Below are positions 1 to 8,451 of a DNA stretch of 64,000 bases, piece by piece. The translations under genes and the position numbers were made by a program. Location of the stretch: assembly GCA_027484825.1 (NCBI GenBank), contig JAIXSE010000025.1, positions 274,514 to 338,513 on the forward strand, read 5' to 3'. Numbering within the stretch: the first letter of the stretch is position 1; every line of letters begins with the position of its first letter. The notes beneath the pieces were generated by a model, which worked only from the letters and a program-made list of their open reading frames with translations, was not told the DNA's origin and searched no databases. This DNA is from Rubrivivax sp. (GTDB taxonomy: Bacteria > Pseudomonadota > Gammaproteobacteria > Burkholderiales > Burkholderiaceae_C).

Positions 1-2
1 CG

Positions 3-1547
3 CTGTATGCGGACCGGCTGGTGCCGCTGAGCCTGCTGCGGGAGATGGCGCGGGACCTGGGTCCGCAGGGCCTGGGCGGCGTGCTCAATCCGGTGGCCGG
101 CATCCGCACCCAAGGCTCGGACCGCGACGCGCAGCGACTCTCCGACGCGCTGCGCCGCCAGTGGCAGGCCTATCTGGGCACCCGGCTGGACACCACCGAG
201 GCGGTGCTGGCGCAGCGGCTGCAACCTCAGCTCGACAGCCTGCTCACCGAGGTGGTCACCGCCAGCCGCGCCTCGCCCGACGACATCCGCGACCTCAACC
301 GCCAGCGACTGTCGGTCATGCGGCATCTGGATGAGCTGGCCGGCTTCCAGCTGAGCCAGGCCCGCCTGGACACCGAGCGCACGCGCGAGGCCACCGGCGA
401 CGCCGCTCGACTGGGGCTGCTGCTGGTCTCGGTCACCGCCCTGCTGTGCGGCATGATGGTGTGGACCGTATGGTGGCGCTATGACGAAGAACGCCGCGCG
501 GGCGCCGATGCCCGCGAGCGGCTGCACCGCATGTACCAGGCCCTGTCGCAGACCAATCAGTTGATCGTGCAGCGGGAGGCGGTGCTGGAGCTGGGACCGA
601 CGGCCGAGCAGATGCTGTTCGACGGCCTGTGCCGCATCTGCGTCGAAACCGGCCACGCCCGTGTGGCGACCGTGGTGCTGCAGGACGGCAGCCAGTTCGT
701 CCGCGCCGCGTCCGCCGGTGAGGTCGAGCGCTGGATGCCGGGAGCACCGCCGCGCTGGGCGCTGGATTCTGCCTTCGGTCAGAGCTCCCTGAGTACCCGC
801 ACCATCCTGGCGGACAGCCACCAGATCATCAACCGGCCCTTGCAGGACCCGCGGGTGACCCAGCCTGGCGCGCCGGTCATTCCGCCGGGCGTGGAGTCCC
901 TGGCCGCGTTTCCGCTCCGGCGCAACGGCCAGGTGGTGGGCGCCCTGAGCGTGCTGGCCGGCGAGCCCGACTTCTTCGACGAGACGGTCATCCGCCTGTT
1001 CGATGAAATGACCGGCGACCTCTCCTTCGCGCTGGACAACCTGACCCGCGAACGGGAGCGGGCCCAGGCCCTGGTCACCGCCCGCGAGGCCGGGGACGAG
1101 CTGCGCAACCTCATGCAGGCCATGCCGGTGCACATGGCGCTGACCCGGCTGCCCGATGGCGCGGTGCTGGCCATCAACGACGCGATGTGCCGTCGCTACA
1201 GCATCACCCGCGAAGAAGTGCTGGGCCGTCGCCTCATGGACCTGGGCGTGGGCATGCTGCCAAGCGACCGGCAACGCTATTACGAGGTGCTGCAGCAGCA
1301 GATGGAGGTGGTGGGTCTTCCGGTGCAGGCCAGCACGCGCGACGGCCGGGTGCTGAACTCGCGGGTCTATGCCCGCCGGGTGCGCTACCACGGGCAGGAC
1401 TGCGTGATCGGCTGCAGCGTGGACCAGGACGACAGCACCGATGGCGCGGCGGCATTGGCCTCGGTGATGAAGGCAGCAAGCCGCAGGGACATCGGCAGCG
1501 GGACCCAAAGTCCTGGAGAATCGCTGCATGCAGATCCTCAGTCTTAA
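3..1547 (+). CDS. membrane sensor with GAF and PAS domains, 5' end missing
   Basis: The reading frame is open from the first bases, so the true start lies left of the window. The first visible residues (LYADRLVPL) resemble the end of a 4-helix-bundle ligand-binding domain of chemoreceptor type. A membrane segment (bases about 411-476) is followed by a charged linker, a GAF domain (about 600-1040) and a PAS domain (about 1110-1430). The protein then ends in a short polar tail. No histidine kinase, GGDEF, EAL or chemoreceptor signalling domain follows, so it looks like a sensor without an output module. Its last 20 bases overlap the start of the MOSC gene in another frame, which suggests translational coupling. 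The domain calls are from sequence pattern only and the ligand is unknown. Confidence 0.7.
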   Translation: MYADRLVPLSLLREMARDLGPQGLGGVLNPVAGIRTQGSDRDAQRLSDALRRQWQAYLGTRLDTTEAVLAQRLQPQLDSLLTEVVTASRASPDDIRDLNRQRLSVMRHLDELAGFQLSQARLDTERTREATGDAARLGLLLVSVTALLCGMMVWTVWWRYDEERRAGADARERLHRMYQALSQTNQLIVQREAVLELGPTAEQMLFDGLCRICVETGHARVATVVLQDGSQFVRAASAGEVERWMPGAPPRWALDSAFGQSSLSTRTILADSHQIINRPLQDPRVTQPGAPVIPPGVESLAAFPLRRNGQVVGALSVLAGEPDFFDETVIRLFDEMTGDLSFALDNLTRERERAQALVTAREAGDELRNLMQAMPVHMALTRLPDGAVLAINDAMCRRYSITREEVLGRRLMDLGVGMLPSDRQRYYEVLQQQMEVVGLPVQASTRDGRVLNSRVYARRVRYHGQDCVIGCSVDQDDSTDGAAALASVMKAASRRDIGSGTQSPGESLHADPQS

Positions 1548-2097
1548 CGTGGCCCGTATCGCCCCGCTGGTGGTGAACGGCAAGCAGGTGCTCAGCGCCA
1601 TCCGCAAGCAGCCGGTGGACGGTCCGCTGGAGGTGCGCCCGCTGGGCCTGTCCGGCGACGAGCAGGCCGACCCGCGCTATCACGGCGGCCAATCCAAGGC
1701 GGTGTACGCCTATCCGGCTGAGCACTATGCGTTCTGGCAGACGGTGCGGGCGCAAGCCCAGGTGGCGGACTGGCAGGCGCAACTGCCCTTCGGCAGCATG
1801 GGCGAGAACCTGAGCATCGAGGGCCTGCTGGAAACCGACGCCTGGATCGGCGACGTGCTGGTGTTCCCGGACTGCGAGCTGGCCATCAGCGAGCCGCGTT
1901 ATCCCTGCAGCAAGTTCAATGCGGTCATGGGCTTCAACAAGGCCACCAAGATGATGGTGCAAAGCGGCTGGTGCGGCTTTTATCTGGCCGTGCGCCAGCC
2001 GGGACTGCTGGCGGCCGGGCAGCGCTTCGAGCTGCGGCCCGGCCCACGGGAAGTCTCGATCGCCGAGGTCTTCCGGTCCAAGAAGCCCAAGGACTGA
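1528..2097 (+). CDS. MOSC domain protein (YiiM-like)
   Basis: A 189-residue protein made almost entirely of a MOSC domain, the sulfur-carrier fold found at the C-terminus of molybdenum cofactor sulfurases. Visible family features are the DPRYHGG motif (about residues 49-55), GSMGENL (about 90-96) and the conserved cysteine in RYPCSKF. Stand-alone bacterial members such as YiiM act on N-hydroxylated compounds or molybdenum cofactor; the substrate here cannot be read from sequence. The ATG overlaps the 3' end of the upstream sensor gene by 20 bases. Convergent to the OYE gene downstream. Confidence 0.85.
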   Translation: MQILSLNVARIAPLVVNGKQVLSAIRKQPVDGPLEVRPLGLSGDEQADPRYHGGQSKAVYAYPAEHYAFWQTVRAQAQVADWQAQLPFGSMGENLSIEGLLETDAWIGDVLVFPDCELAISEPRYPCSKFNAVMGFNKATKMMVQSGWCGFYLAVRQPGLLAAGQRFELRPGPREVSIAEVFRSKKPKD

Positions 2098-2115
2098 CAG
2101 CGCCTTCGCGCTGAA

Positions 2116-3192
2116 TCAGTCCGCCAGCGCCGGATAGTCGGTATAGCCTTCCGCACCGCCGCCGTACATGGTGGCCGAATTGGCCTTTTGCAGTGGCGCA
2201 TTCAGGCGCAGGCGACGCACCAGGTCCGGATTGGAGATGAAGCTGCGGCCAAAGGCCACCGCATCGACCGTGCCTTCCGCGACTGCGGTCAGCGCCATCT
2301 CGCGGGTGTAGCCGTTGTTGGCGATGTAGGGGCCTTTGAAGCGCTCGCGCAGGGCGGCATAGTCGAACGGGGCCACGTCACGCGGGCCGCCGGTCTGGCC
2401 TTCGATCACATGCAGGAAGGCCAGGTTCAGCGGGGCCAGCTGTTCGGCCACATAGTTGAACAGGGCCTGGGCATCGCTGTCCTGGCCGGCATCGTTCACC
2501 GGGGTCACCGGGGACAGGCGCAGGCCCGTGCGATCGGCGCCGATGGCGTCCACGATGGCACGCATCACTTCCAGCAGCAGACGGGCCCGGTTCTCGATGG
2601 AGCCGCCGTAGGCATCGGTGCGGTCGTTGACGCTGTCGCGCAGGAACTGGTCCAGCAGATAGCCGTTGGCGCCGTGCACCTCCACCGCATCAAAGCCGGC
2701 TTCCATGGCGGACTTGGCGGCATGCACATACGACTGCACGATGCCGGGCAGCTCTTCCGTCTTCAGGGCGCGCGGAGCGGCCACATCCACGAAGCCTTCC
2801 TTGGTGAAGGTCTTGCTCTGGGCCGGACGGTCGGTCGACGACACTGGCTTGGCGCCATCGGGCTGGAATTCGGCATGGGAGATGCGGCCTACATGCCACA
2901 GCTGCACGGCAATCTTGCCGCCGGCTTCATGCACCGCATCGGTCACCCGCTTCCAGGCGGTCACCTGTTCCGGCGAATAGATCCCCGGGGTGTCCAGGTA
3001 GCCCTGGCCTTCCGGGGAGATCTGGGCGCCTTCGCTGATGATCAGGCCGGCGGTGGCGCGCTGACGGTAGTAGTCAATGGCCAGCGGGCCGGGCAGCAGG
3101 CCCTGGGAACGGTTGCGGGTGAGCGGGGCCATCACGATGCGGTTGGCCAGGGACACGGCACCCAGTTGCAGCGGATCAAACAAGCTCGGCAT
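2116..3192 (-). CDS. nemA: alkene reductase, Old Yellow Enzyme family (NemA-like)
   Basis: A 358-residue FMN-dependent, NAD(P)H-using ene-reductase of the OYE/NemA family. It should reduce activated C=C bonds of unsaturated aldehydes, ketones or nitro compounds in the cytoplasm. Support: the N-terminal FMN-binding APLTRNRS segment (about residues 22-29), the VHGANGYL active-site segment with the substrate-binding His and Asn, the NDRTDAYGGS motif, and a length typical of the family. The ATG at 3192 is the only reasonable start. It is transcribed convergently to the MOSC gene; no regulator is adjacent, so induction cannot be inferred. The gene symbol is by family resemblance. Confidence 0.9.
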   Translation of the reverse strand: MPSLFDPLQLGAVSLANRIVMAPLTRNRSQGLLPGPLAIDYYRQRATAGLIISEGAQISPEGQGYLDTPGIYSPEQVTAWKRVTDAVHEAGGKIAVQLWHVGRISHAEFQPDGAKPVSSTDRPAQSKTFTKEGFVDVAAPRALKTEELPGIVQSYVHAAKSAMEAGFDAVEVHGANGYLLDQFLRDSVNDRTDAYGGSIENRARLLLEVMRAIVDAIGADRTGLRLSPVTPVNDAGQDSDAQALFNYVAEQLAPLNLAFLHVIEGQTGGPRDVAPFDYAALRERFKGPYIANNGYTREMALTAVAEGTVDAVAFGRSFISNPDLVRRLRLNAPLQKANSATMYGGGAEGYTDYPALAD

Positions 3193-3487
3193 AGTTGGTC
3201 ACTCGAAGAAGAAGAGTCAAAAGGGCTCCCGGGTGAGTCGGCGCCGGTCTTGGGCATTGCCGCTCCCACCACGCTGGAACGTCTGGATCGGGGATGGCTG
3301 AAGCTTACTGGCCATGGCGATCGCGTGCTGAACCTGCGCGACAGTCCGGACACGGGCTGGGGGCTTGCGGCGACACCTGCACGGCGGGCGGGGCTTGGCT
3401 ACACTCGCGCGCCCGGGCCCGCCATCGCGATATCGGGCGATCGGGCGATCGCGCTATCGTTCAGGCCTCGCAGCTTTCCTGGCCGCT
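3193..3487. other. intergenic region with tandem GGGCGATC and palindromes
   Basis: This divergent spacer between the OYE gene and the beta-helix gene holds no convincing gene. Bases 3424-3459 are unusually rich in short palindromes: CGATATCG (3428-3435), two tandem copies of GGGCGATC (3435-3450) and GCGATCGC (3445-3452). These could be a regulator site for either flanking gene, or a degenerate short repeat. Confidence 0.5.
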
Positions 3488-4846
3488 ATGTCCTCCTCAC
3501 GGCATTCCTCCGATGGCATGGGTCGGTCCCGTGTTTCATCGCTCGCGGCCAAGTGCACGCAGGCGCTGCAGAGCTCCGAACAGCCGCCGTGCTCACCCGC
3601 CGGTGCGTGCGGTGCCACACTGGATCGACGCGCCGCGTTGCAAGCGTTCATGGCGACTTGTCTGGGGCGGGGCGCCGGGCTGGGCAGCTTGGGCTTGGGC
3701 GGCGCGCTGCTGACACCGGCAGTGCGGGCTCAGTCACCGGGGACCAAGCCTGGGCGAAGCCAGTCCGACGAAGGGCCGGTGCTGCGGGTTGGCCCCGGAC
3801 AGCGCCTCACCAGCTTGGCCGCGGCCGCCGCCGAAGCCCGTCCTGGCACCACCATCGAAGTACAGGCCGGCGACTACCGCGCCGATGTGGCCACCTGGAC
3901 CCAGGACGACCTGACCCTGCGCGCCGTCGGTGGCCGGGTGCGGATGCTGGCCAGCGGCGCCCATGCCCAGGGCAAGGGGATCTTTGTCTGCGCTGGCCGT
4001 CGCTTGTCCATCACCGGCTTCGACTTCATCGGCGCCCGGGTGCCCGACCGCAATGGCGCCGGCATCCGCCTGGAGCGCGGCTCGCTGCTGCTGCGGGACT
4101 GCCGCTTCGAGGACAACGAAAACGGCCTGCTGGCCGCCAACGACCCGTCCATCACGCTGGATATCGAGCGATGTGACTTCGGCGCCATCGCCCCTGGCGA
4201 AGGCCGCACGCACAACTGCTATGTGGGCAGCATCGGTCGCCTGCGGGTGACGGGCAGCTATTTCCATCACGGACACACCGGTCACCTGCTCAAGAGCCGC
4301 GCCGCGGTGAATCACATCTTCTACAACCGACTGACCGACGACACCGGACGCGCCAGCTTCGAGCTGGAGTTTCCCAACGGCGGCCTGGCGCTGGTGGTGG
4401 GCAATGTCATCCAGCAAAGCGCCGCCACCGAGAACTTCCATCTGGTGGCCTATGGCAGCGAAGGGCTGGTCGGGACCCGGCACGAGCTGCACCTGATCAA
4501 CAACACCCTGGTGGATCTGCGGCCAGCCGGCGGTGTCTATCTGCGCATGGCGCCCGGTGCCCAGCAGGTGCGGCTGATCAACAACCTGCTGTGCGGCAAG
4601 CGGGAACTCCCGCCGGGACCGGGCTGGGAGCAGCATCACAACTACTTCGTGGACCGATCCGCCTTCGTGGCGCCGGAGCGTCACGACTACACCTTGCGGC
4701 CTGACTCGCCGCTGCTGGGGCGGGCCGTGGAGCCGGGCGTGGTCGACGGGCAAGCCTTGCGGCCGGTCGCGCAATACCGCCATCCCTGCGACACGGCGCC
4801 GGTCCCGGTGACAGCGCCCTACAGCCCGGGCGCGGTGCAGGTCTGA
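3488..4846 (+). CDS. exported right-handed beta-helix repeat protein
   Basis: A protein of about 452 residues. A serine-rich N-terminus leads to a twin-arginine-like export segment (DRRAALQAF followed by a Gly/Ala/Leu-rich stretch ending near AVRAQS), so it is probably exported. The rest resembles a parallel beta-helix: successive short turns with phrases such as LRDCRFEDNENG, YFHHGHTGHLLKS, HLINNTLVDL and VRLINNLLCG, typical of pectate-lyase-like or NosD-type proteins. No catalytic residues of a specific polysaccharide lyase are recognisable, so the substrate is unknown. The ATG at 3488 was chosen because the upstream extension opens with TTG and reads like non-coding sequence. It stands alone upstream of rlmJ. 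Confidence 0.75.
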   Translation: MSSSRHSSDGMGRSRVSSLAAKCTQALQSSEQPPCSPAGACGATLDRRAALQAFMATCLGRGAGLGSLGLGGALLTPAVRAQSPGTKPGRSQSDEGPVLRVGPGQRLTSLAAAAAEARPGTTIEVQAGDYRADVATWTQDDLTLRAVGGRVRMLASGAHAQGKGIFVCAGRRLSITGFDFIGARVPDRNGAGIRLERGSLLLRDCRFEDNENGLLAANDPSITLDIERCDFGAIAPGEGRTHNCYVGSIGRLRVTGSYFHHGHTGHLLKSRAAVNHIFYNRLTDDTGRASFELEFPNGGLALVVGNVIQQSAATENFHLVAYGSEGLVGTRHELHLINNTLVDLRPAGGVYLRMAPGAQQVRLINNLLCGKRELPPGPGWEQHHNYFVDRSAFVAPERHDYTLRPDSPLLGRAVEPGVVDGQALRPVAQYRHPCDTAPVPVTAPYSPGAVQV

Positions 4847-4903
4847 AACGCCGCCGGGCGGGTGGCATGCCAGTCCGGGGTCGATCACAGGTACAGTGCC
4901 GAC

Positions 4904-5758
4904 ATGCTCGCTTATCGACACGCTTTCCACGCTGGCAACCATGCCGACGTGCTCAAACACCTGGTTCTGGCCGAAGTGCTCCGCTACATGGGAGAAAAGG
5001 ACAAGGCCTACACAGTGGTGGACACCCATGCCGGCGCCGGCGGTTATGCGCTGGACGGCCGTTACGCCCAGAAAAACGCCGAGCATCTGGGCGGCATTGC
5101 CGCGCTCTACCAGCGCAAGGACCTGCCGGAGCCGCTTGCGCAGTATGTCGAGTTGGTGCGCGACTTCAACGCCGGCGGCCCGCTGGAGCAATATCCTGGC
5201 TCACCGGCCATCGCCCGCATGCTGATGCGGGAGCAGGACCGGCTGCGCTGCTATGAACTGCATCCCACCGATCAGCGCATCCTGGAGAGCTACCTAGCCG
5301 ACCGGCCCAACTCCCAGGTGCAGAACAGCGACGGCTTCGCCGGCCTGAAGGCCGAGTTGCCGCCGCCGTCGCGTCGGGGCGTGGTGCTGATCGACCCGCC
5401 CTACGAGATCAAGACGGACTACGCCAAGGTCATCGGCGCCCTGCGCGAGGCCCTGCAGCGCTTCCCGGACGGCACGGTGGCGATCTGGTATCCGCAGCTG
5501 CAGCTGCTGGAATCGGCCCAGGTGCTGCAGCGCCTCAAGGCGGTGGGGGAATCCACCGCCAAGAAGGGCTGGCTGCATGTGCGCCTGACCGTGTCCCAGC
5601 CCGACGAGCGAGGCTTCGGCATGCTGGGCAGCGGCATGTTCGTCATCAACCCGCCCTACGTCCTGCATGACCGGCTGGCGCAATGCCTGCCGCTGCTGGT
5701 GGATGTGCTGGGGCAATACGACGGCGCGAACTACCTGCTGGAGCAGCAGACCGTCTGA
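4904..5758 (+). CDS. rlmJ: 23S rRNA (adenine-2030-N6)-methyltransferase
   Basis: A 284-residue SAM-dependent N6-adenine methyltransferase that modifies A2030 of 23S rRNA. The N-terminus MLAYRHAFHAGNHADVLKH is nearly diagnostic of RlmJ/YhiR. DTHAGAGGY forms the SAM-binding loop, and DPPYE is the DPPY-type catalytic motif of N6-adenine methyltransferases. Length matches the family. The ATG at 4904 gives the conserved N-terminus; upstream in-frame codons are non-conserved. Monocistronic by position and convergent to the following reductase gene, whose stop lies about 20 bases away. Confidence 0.95.
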   Translation: MLAYRHAFHAGNHADVLKHLVLAEVLRYMGEKDKAYTVVDTHAGAGGYALDGRYAQKNAEHLGGIAALYQRKDLPEPLAQYVELVRDFNAGGPLEQYPGSPAIARMLMREQDRLRCYELHPTDQRILESYLADRPNSQVQNSDGFAGLKAELPPPSRRGVVLIDPPYEIKTDYAKVIGALREALQRFPDGTVAIWYPQLQLLESAQVLQRLKAVGESTAKKGWLHVRLTVSQPDERGFGMLGSGMFVINPPYVLHDRLAQCLPLLVDVLGQYDGANYLLEQQTV

Positions 5759-5779
5759 CCCTGACCGGCCGCTGCGGCC

Positions 5780-6421
5780 TCAGTAGCCCACGGTGAAGCG
5801 GCGGCGGATGTGCTGCGGCTGCTCCAGCTCGTCCACGATGGCCACCGCCAGATCGGCTGTGGACACGTGGGCCGGGCCGTTGCTGTCCATCACCGGCGTG
5901 TCCAGGCTGACGCGGTAGCTGCCGCGGCGCTCGCCCGGCTCCAGGTGCACGGCGGGGGACAGGAAGGTCCAGTCCAGCGACGTTTCTTCGCGCAGCAGGT
6001 TTAGCGCTTCACGGGCGGCCAGGGCGCCGGTCTTCCATTCGGCGGGAAATTCCGGTGTGTCCACCAGTTGCACGCCCGGCGCGATGTAGAGGCTGCCCGC
6101 CCCGCCCACCACCAACAGCCGCTTGACACCCGCCTGGCGCGTGCCGGCGTAGATGGCGCGGGTACCGGCCAGGAATTCGTCATACAGGTTGGGCACCGAC
6201 CAGCCGGGGTTGTAGGCGTTGACCACCGCGTCCACCCCCTTCACCGCCTGGGCCACTTGGGTGCTGTCCTTGGCGTCTGCCTGGACGACGGTCAGGTTCG
6301 GCTGGGGTTCCACCTTGGCCGGGGTGCGGGCCAGGGCCACGACCTCATGACCGCGGGCCAGCAACTCCTTCAGCACCTGGCTGCCGACAAATCCGGTGGG
6401 TCCGATCAGCGCGACTTTCAT
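5780..6421 (-). CDS. NAD(P)-dependent Rossmann-fold reductase (YwnB/NmrA-like)
   Basis: A 213-residue protein of the atypical short-chain dehydrogenase/NmrA group. The N-terminus holds a dinucleotide-binding loop GPTGFVGSQV (about residues 7-16), followed by KGVDAVVNAY and a second conserved stretch VVGGAGSLY. There is no YxxxK catalytic pair of classical SDRs, which is usual for this group. The ATG at 6421 follows an AAAGGA ribosome-binding site, whereas the longer open frame has none. It is divergent from a LysR regulator across a 122-base spacer with repeated CTTCAC half-sites, so it is the likely target of that regulator. Substrate unknown. Confidence 0.85.
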   Translation of the reverse strand: MKVALIGPTGFVGSQVLKELLARGHEVVALARTPAKVEPQPNLTVVQADAKDSTQVAQAVKGVDAVVNAYNPGWSVPNLYDEFLAGTRAIYAGTRQAGVKRLLVVGGAGSLYIAPGVQLVDTPEFPAEWKTGALAAREALNLLREETSLDWTFLSPAVHLEPGERRGSYRVSLDTPVMDSNGPAHVSTADLAVAIVDELEQPQHIRRRFTVGY

Positions 6422-6543
6422 GGCAATCCTTTCTGGGGCCCGGCGAGTGCGGGCGGGGTTGAATCGATGGAAGGACTTTAGAAACTTCATAATCCATCGT
6501 GAAGTCATTCGCTGACGCCTTCACTGTTTAGATTTTCTTCACA
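6422..6543. promoter_or_regulatory. divergent promoter region with LysR-type half-sites
   Basis: An AT-richer spacer between the reductase and LysR genes. A CTTCA/TGAAG half-site occurs four times: 6485-6489, 6500-6504 (inverted), 6519-6524 and 6537-6542. Two overlapping inverted repeats result: ACTTCA-N10-TGAAGT (6484-6505) and GTGAAG-N14-CTTCAC (6499-6524). Overlapping dyads upstream of a divergent target are usual for LysR operators. Binding is inferred. Confidence 0.55.
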
Positions 6544-7434
6544 ATGCTGGATCAACTTCGTCGCATGGCCGTGCTGGCCACCGTGGTCGAGCACGGCAGC
6601 CTGGTCGCCGCCGCCCGTCATTTGCAGACCACCACGTCCGCCGTCAGCCAGCAGTTGCGGGCGCTGGAGCGGGACATGGGCGTGACGCTGCTGCACCGCT
6701 CCACCCGCCGCATCAGCCTGACACCGGCCGGGGAGCATTTCGTGGCCGGTTGCCAGGCCATGCTGGCCGCCGCCCAGGAGGCGCAGGCACAGCTGCACCG
6801 GCTGCGGGATGCGCCCGAGGGGGAGCTGCGCATCAGCGCCACCGTCGGCTTTGCCCGTCAACTCGGACCGGCGCTGGCGCCGCTCATGGCTGCGCATCCG
6901 GGTCTGCATCTGCATCTGGAGGTGGATGACGGCTTCACCGATCTCGTGGCCAAGCGCATCGATCTGGCCGTGCGTTTCGGGCGACTGCCCGACAGCAGCT
7001 GGGTGGCGCAACGCATCGGTGCCAAGAGCGTGGGGCTGTATGCGGCACCAGCGTATCTGGCCCGGCGTGGCGTGCCGTCCGGCACGGCGGATCTGGGGCG
7101 TCACGACTGGCTGGCCCTGCGGCCGGACACCACGCCCTTCCAGACCCTGCCGCTGCGCGGGCCCGGCGGGGAAGAGCAATGGCTGCGCGTCACCCCGCGA
7201 GCCAGCAGCAACAACCAGTTGAGCCTGCAGCAGCTGTGCGAGGCCGGGCTGGGCCTGGCGATGCTGGGGGCGGATGATGTGGATGAGTCGGTCGCGCAGG
7301 GGCGCTTGCTGCGTCTGCTGCCGGAGTGGGAGATGCCAGCGCTGCCAGTGCATGTCCTGACCCCGCAGCGGGATGCGCAGCCGGCCAAGGTGCGGCATGC
7401 GATTGAGGCGCTGCGACGGGCGTTCTCGGAGTGA
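6544..7434 (+). CDS. LysR-family transcriptional regulator
   Basis: A 296-residue LysR-type regulator. The N-terminal winged helix-turn-helix (about residues 1-60) contains AARHLQTTTSAVSQQLRALE and LLHRSTRRISLTPAG. The remainder is a periplasmic-binding-protein-like effector domain (about 90-290), of the subgroup that regulates quinone or aldehyde reductases. It starts close to the shared spacer with repeated CTTCAC sites and probably controls both itself and the divergent Rossmann reductase. The inducer cannot be deduced. Confidence 0.93.
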   Translation: MLDQLRRMAVLATVVEHGSLVAAARHLQTTTSAVSQQLRALERDMGVTLLHRSTRRISLTPAGEHFVAGCQAMLAAAQEAQAQLHRLRDAPEGELRISATVGFARQLGPALAPLMAAHPGLHLHLEVDDGFTDLVAKRIDLAVRFGRLPDSSWVAQRIGAKSVGLYAAPAYLARRGVPSGTADLGRHDWLALRPDTTPFQTLPLRGPGGEEQWLRVTPRASSNNQLSLQQLCEAGLGLAMLGADDVDESVAQGRLLRLLPEWEMPALPVHVLTPQRDAQPAKVRHAIEALRRAFSE

Positions 7435-7462
7435 TCCGTCTTGTGGGGCCACAATCAGTCGC

Positions 7463-8134
7463 ATGCTGAATGCCGCCGCCTGGGCCCGTGTGCTCCCGTT
7501 TGCGCTCTTCATGGGTCTGCTGGCCCTGCGAGGGGCCATTCCCGCTGACAACGCCTGGGGGCTGGACCCCCGCTGGCTCTATGCGCTGAACCTGGTGGTG
7601 GTGGGCGGAGCGCTGGCTTGGTTCTGGAAGCAGTACGGCGAGTTCTCGCGGCAGAACCTGCCGACGCTGAAGGAGACGGCCGCCAGTGTGGGGCTGGGCC
7701 TGGTGGTCTTCGGGCTGTGGATCGTGCTGGACGCCCCCTGGATGCAGCTGAGTGAACCCACCGCCAGCTTCGTGCCGGTGGGGCCGGATGGCCAACTGGA
7801 CTGGCCGCTGATCGTCGTGCGCTGGCTGGGAGCGGCGCTGCTGGTGCCGGTGATGGAGGAGCTGTTCTGGCGCAGCTTCCTGATGCGCTGGATCGCCAAC
7901 CCGCGCTTTGAAGGCGTGGACCCGCGTGAATCGGGTCTGAAGGCGCTGGTGCTGTCGACCTTTCTGTTCATGCTGGCCCACACCCTGTGGCTGGCCGCCA
8001 TCGTCGCGGGGCTGGTGTACGGCCTGCTGTATCAGCGCACCGGCAAGCTTGGATGCGCCGTGATCGCCCATGCGGTCACCAATGGGGTTCTGGGGATCTG
8101 GGTGATTGGATCAGGTCATTGGGAGTTCTGGTAA
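7463..8134 (+). CDS. CPBP-family intramembrane metalloprotease
   Basis: A 223-residue polytopic membrane protein of the CAAX protease/bacteriocin-processing (CPBP, Abi) family. Motif 1 is EELFWRSFLMRW (about residues 132-143), motif 2 is FLFMLAH and motif 3 is IAHAVTN; these supply the Glu and His residues of the glutamate intramembrane protease site. Its size and motif wording resemble the CAAX protease-related group found with exosortase/PEP-CTERM systems, and a PEP-CTERM protein is encoded at about 20.7-21.4 kb. That link is inference. The ATG at 7463 begins the first membrane segment; the upstream extension overlaps the LysR gene. Confidence 0.85.
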   Translation: MLNAAAWARVLPFALFMGLLALRGAIPADNAWGLDPRWLYALNLVVVGGALAWFWKQYGEFSRQNLPTLKETAASVGLGLVVFGLWIVLDAPWMQLSEPTASFVPVGPDGQLDWPLIVVRWLGAALLVPVMEELFWRSFLMRWIANPRFEGVDPRESGLKALVLSTFLFMLAHTLWLAAIVAGLVYGLLYQRTGKLGCAVIAHAVTNGVLGIWVIGSGHWEFW

Positions 8135-8214
8135 CGCAGCCTTGGGGGAGTCGGTCCAGGACGTGTTCGGGGCGCGCTTGTGGCAAGCTGGGGCCCGTGC
8201 ATCAAGGAGTGCTT

Positions 8215-8451
8215 ATGGTCGATCGACTGACAATGCTGGAGTCACTGGAGGCACAGGCCATGAGCCTGACCGAGGCCGAAAGATCGCATCTGCTGGAGCG
8301 TCTGGTGGCCAGTCTGGACGTGGATCCGCAGACCGAGCGCGAATGGGATCAATTGGCGGAGCAGCGTGAAGCCGAACTCACCGCCGGCCAAGTCCGTGCC
8401 GTGCCAGTAGACGAAGCGCTGGCACGCCTCAGGGAACGGTCTGCCCCGTGA
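8215..8451 (+). CDS. addiction module antitoxin
   Basis: A 78-residue acidic protein with LEAQAMSLTEAERSHLLERLVASLD, matching short antitoxins annotated as addiction module protein (unstable antitoxin family). It should bind and neutralise the toxin encoded immediately downstream and repress their joint promoter. The ATG at 8215 has an AAGGAG site five bases upstream. Its stop overlaps the GTG start of the toxin gene in the sequence GTGA, typical of translationally coupled toxin-antitoxin pairs. A longer open frame upstream in this frame is not coding. Confidence 0.85.
   Translation: MVDRLTMLESLEAQAMSLTEAERSHLLERLVASLDVDPQTEREWDQLAEQREAELTAGQVRAVPVDEALARLRERSAP

Noticed and set aside
3445..3452. 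GCGATCGC as a HIP1-type element
   Set aside because: That octamer marks cyanobacterial genomes; here it occurs once in a local palindrome cluster.
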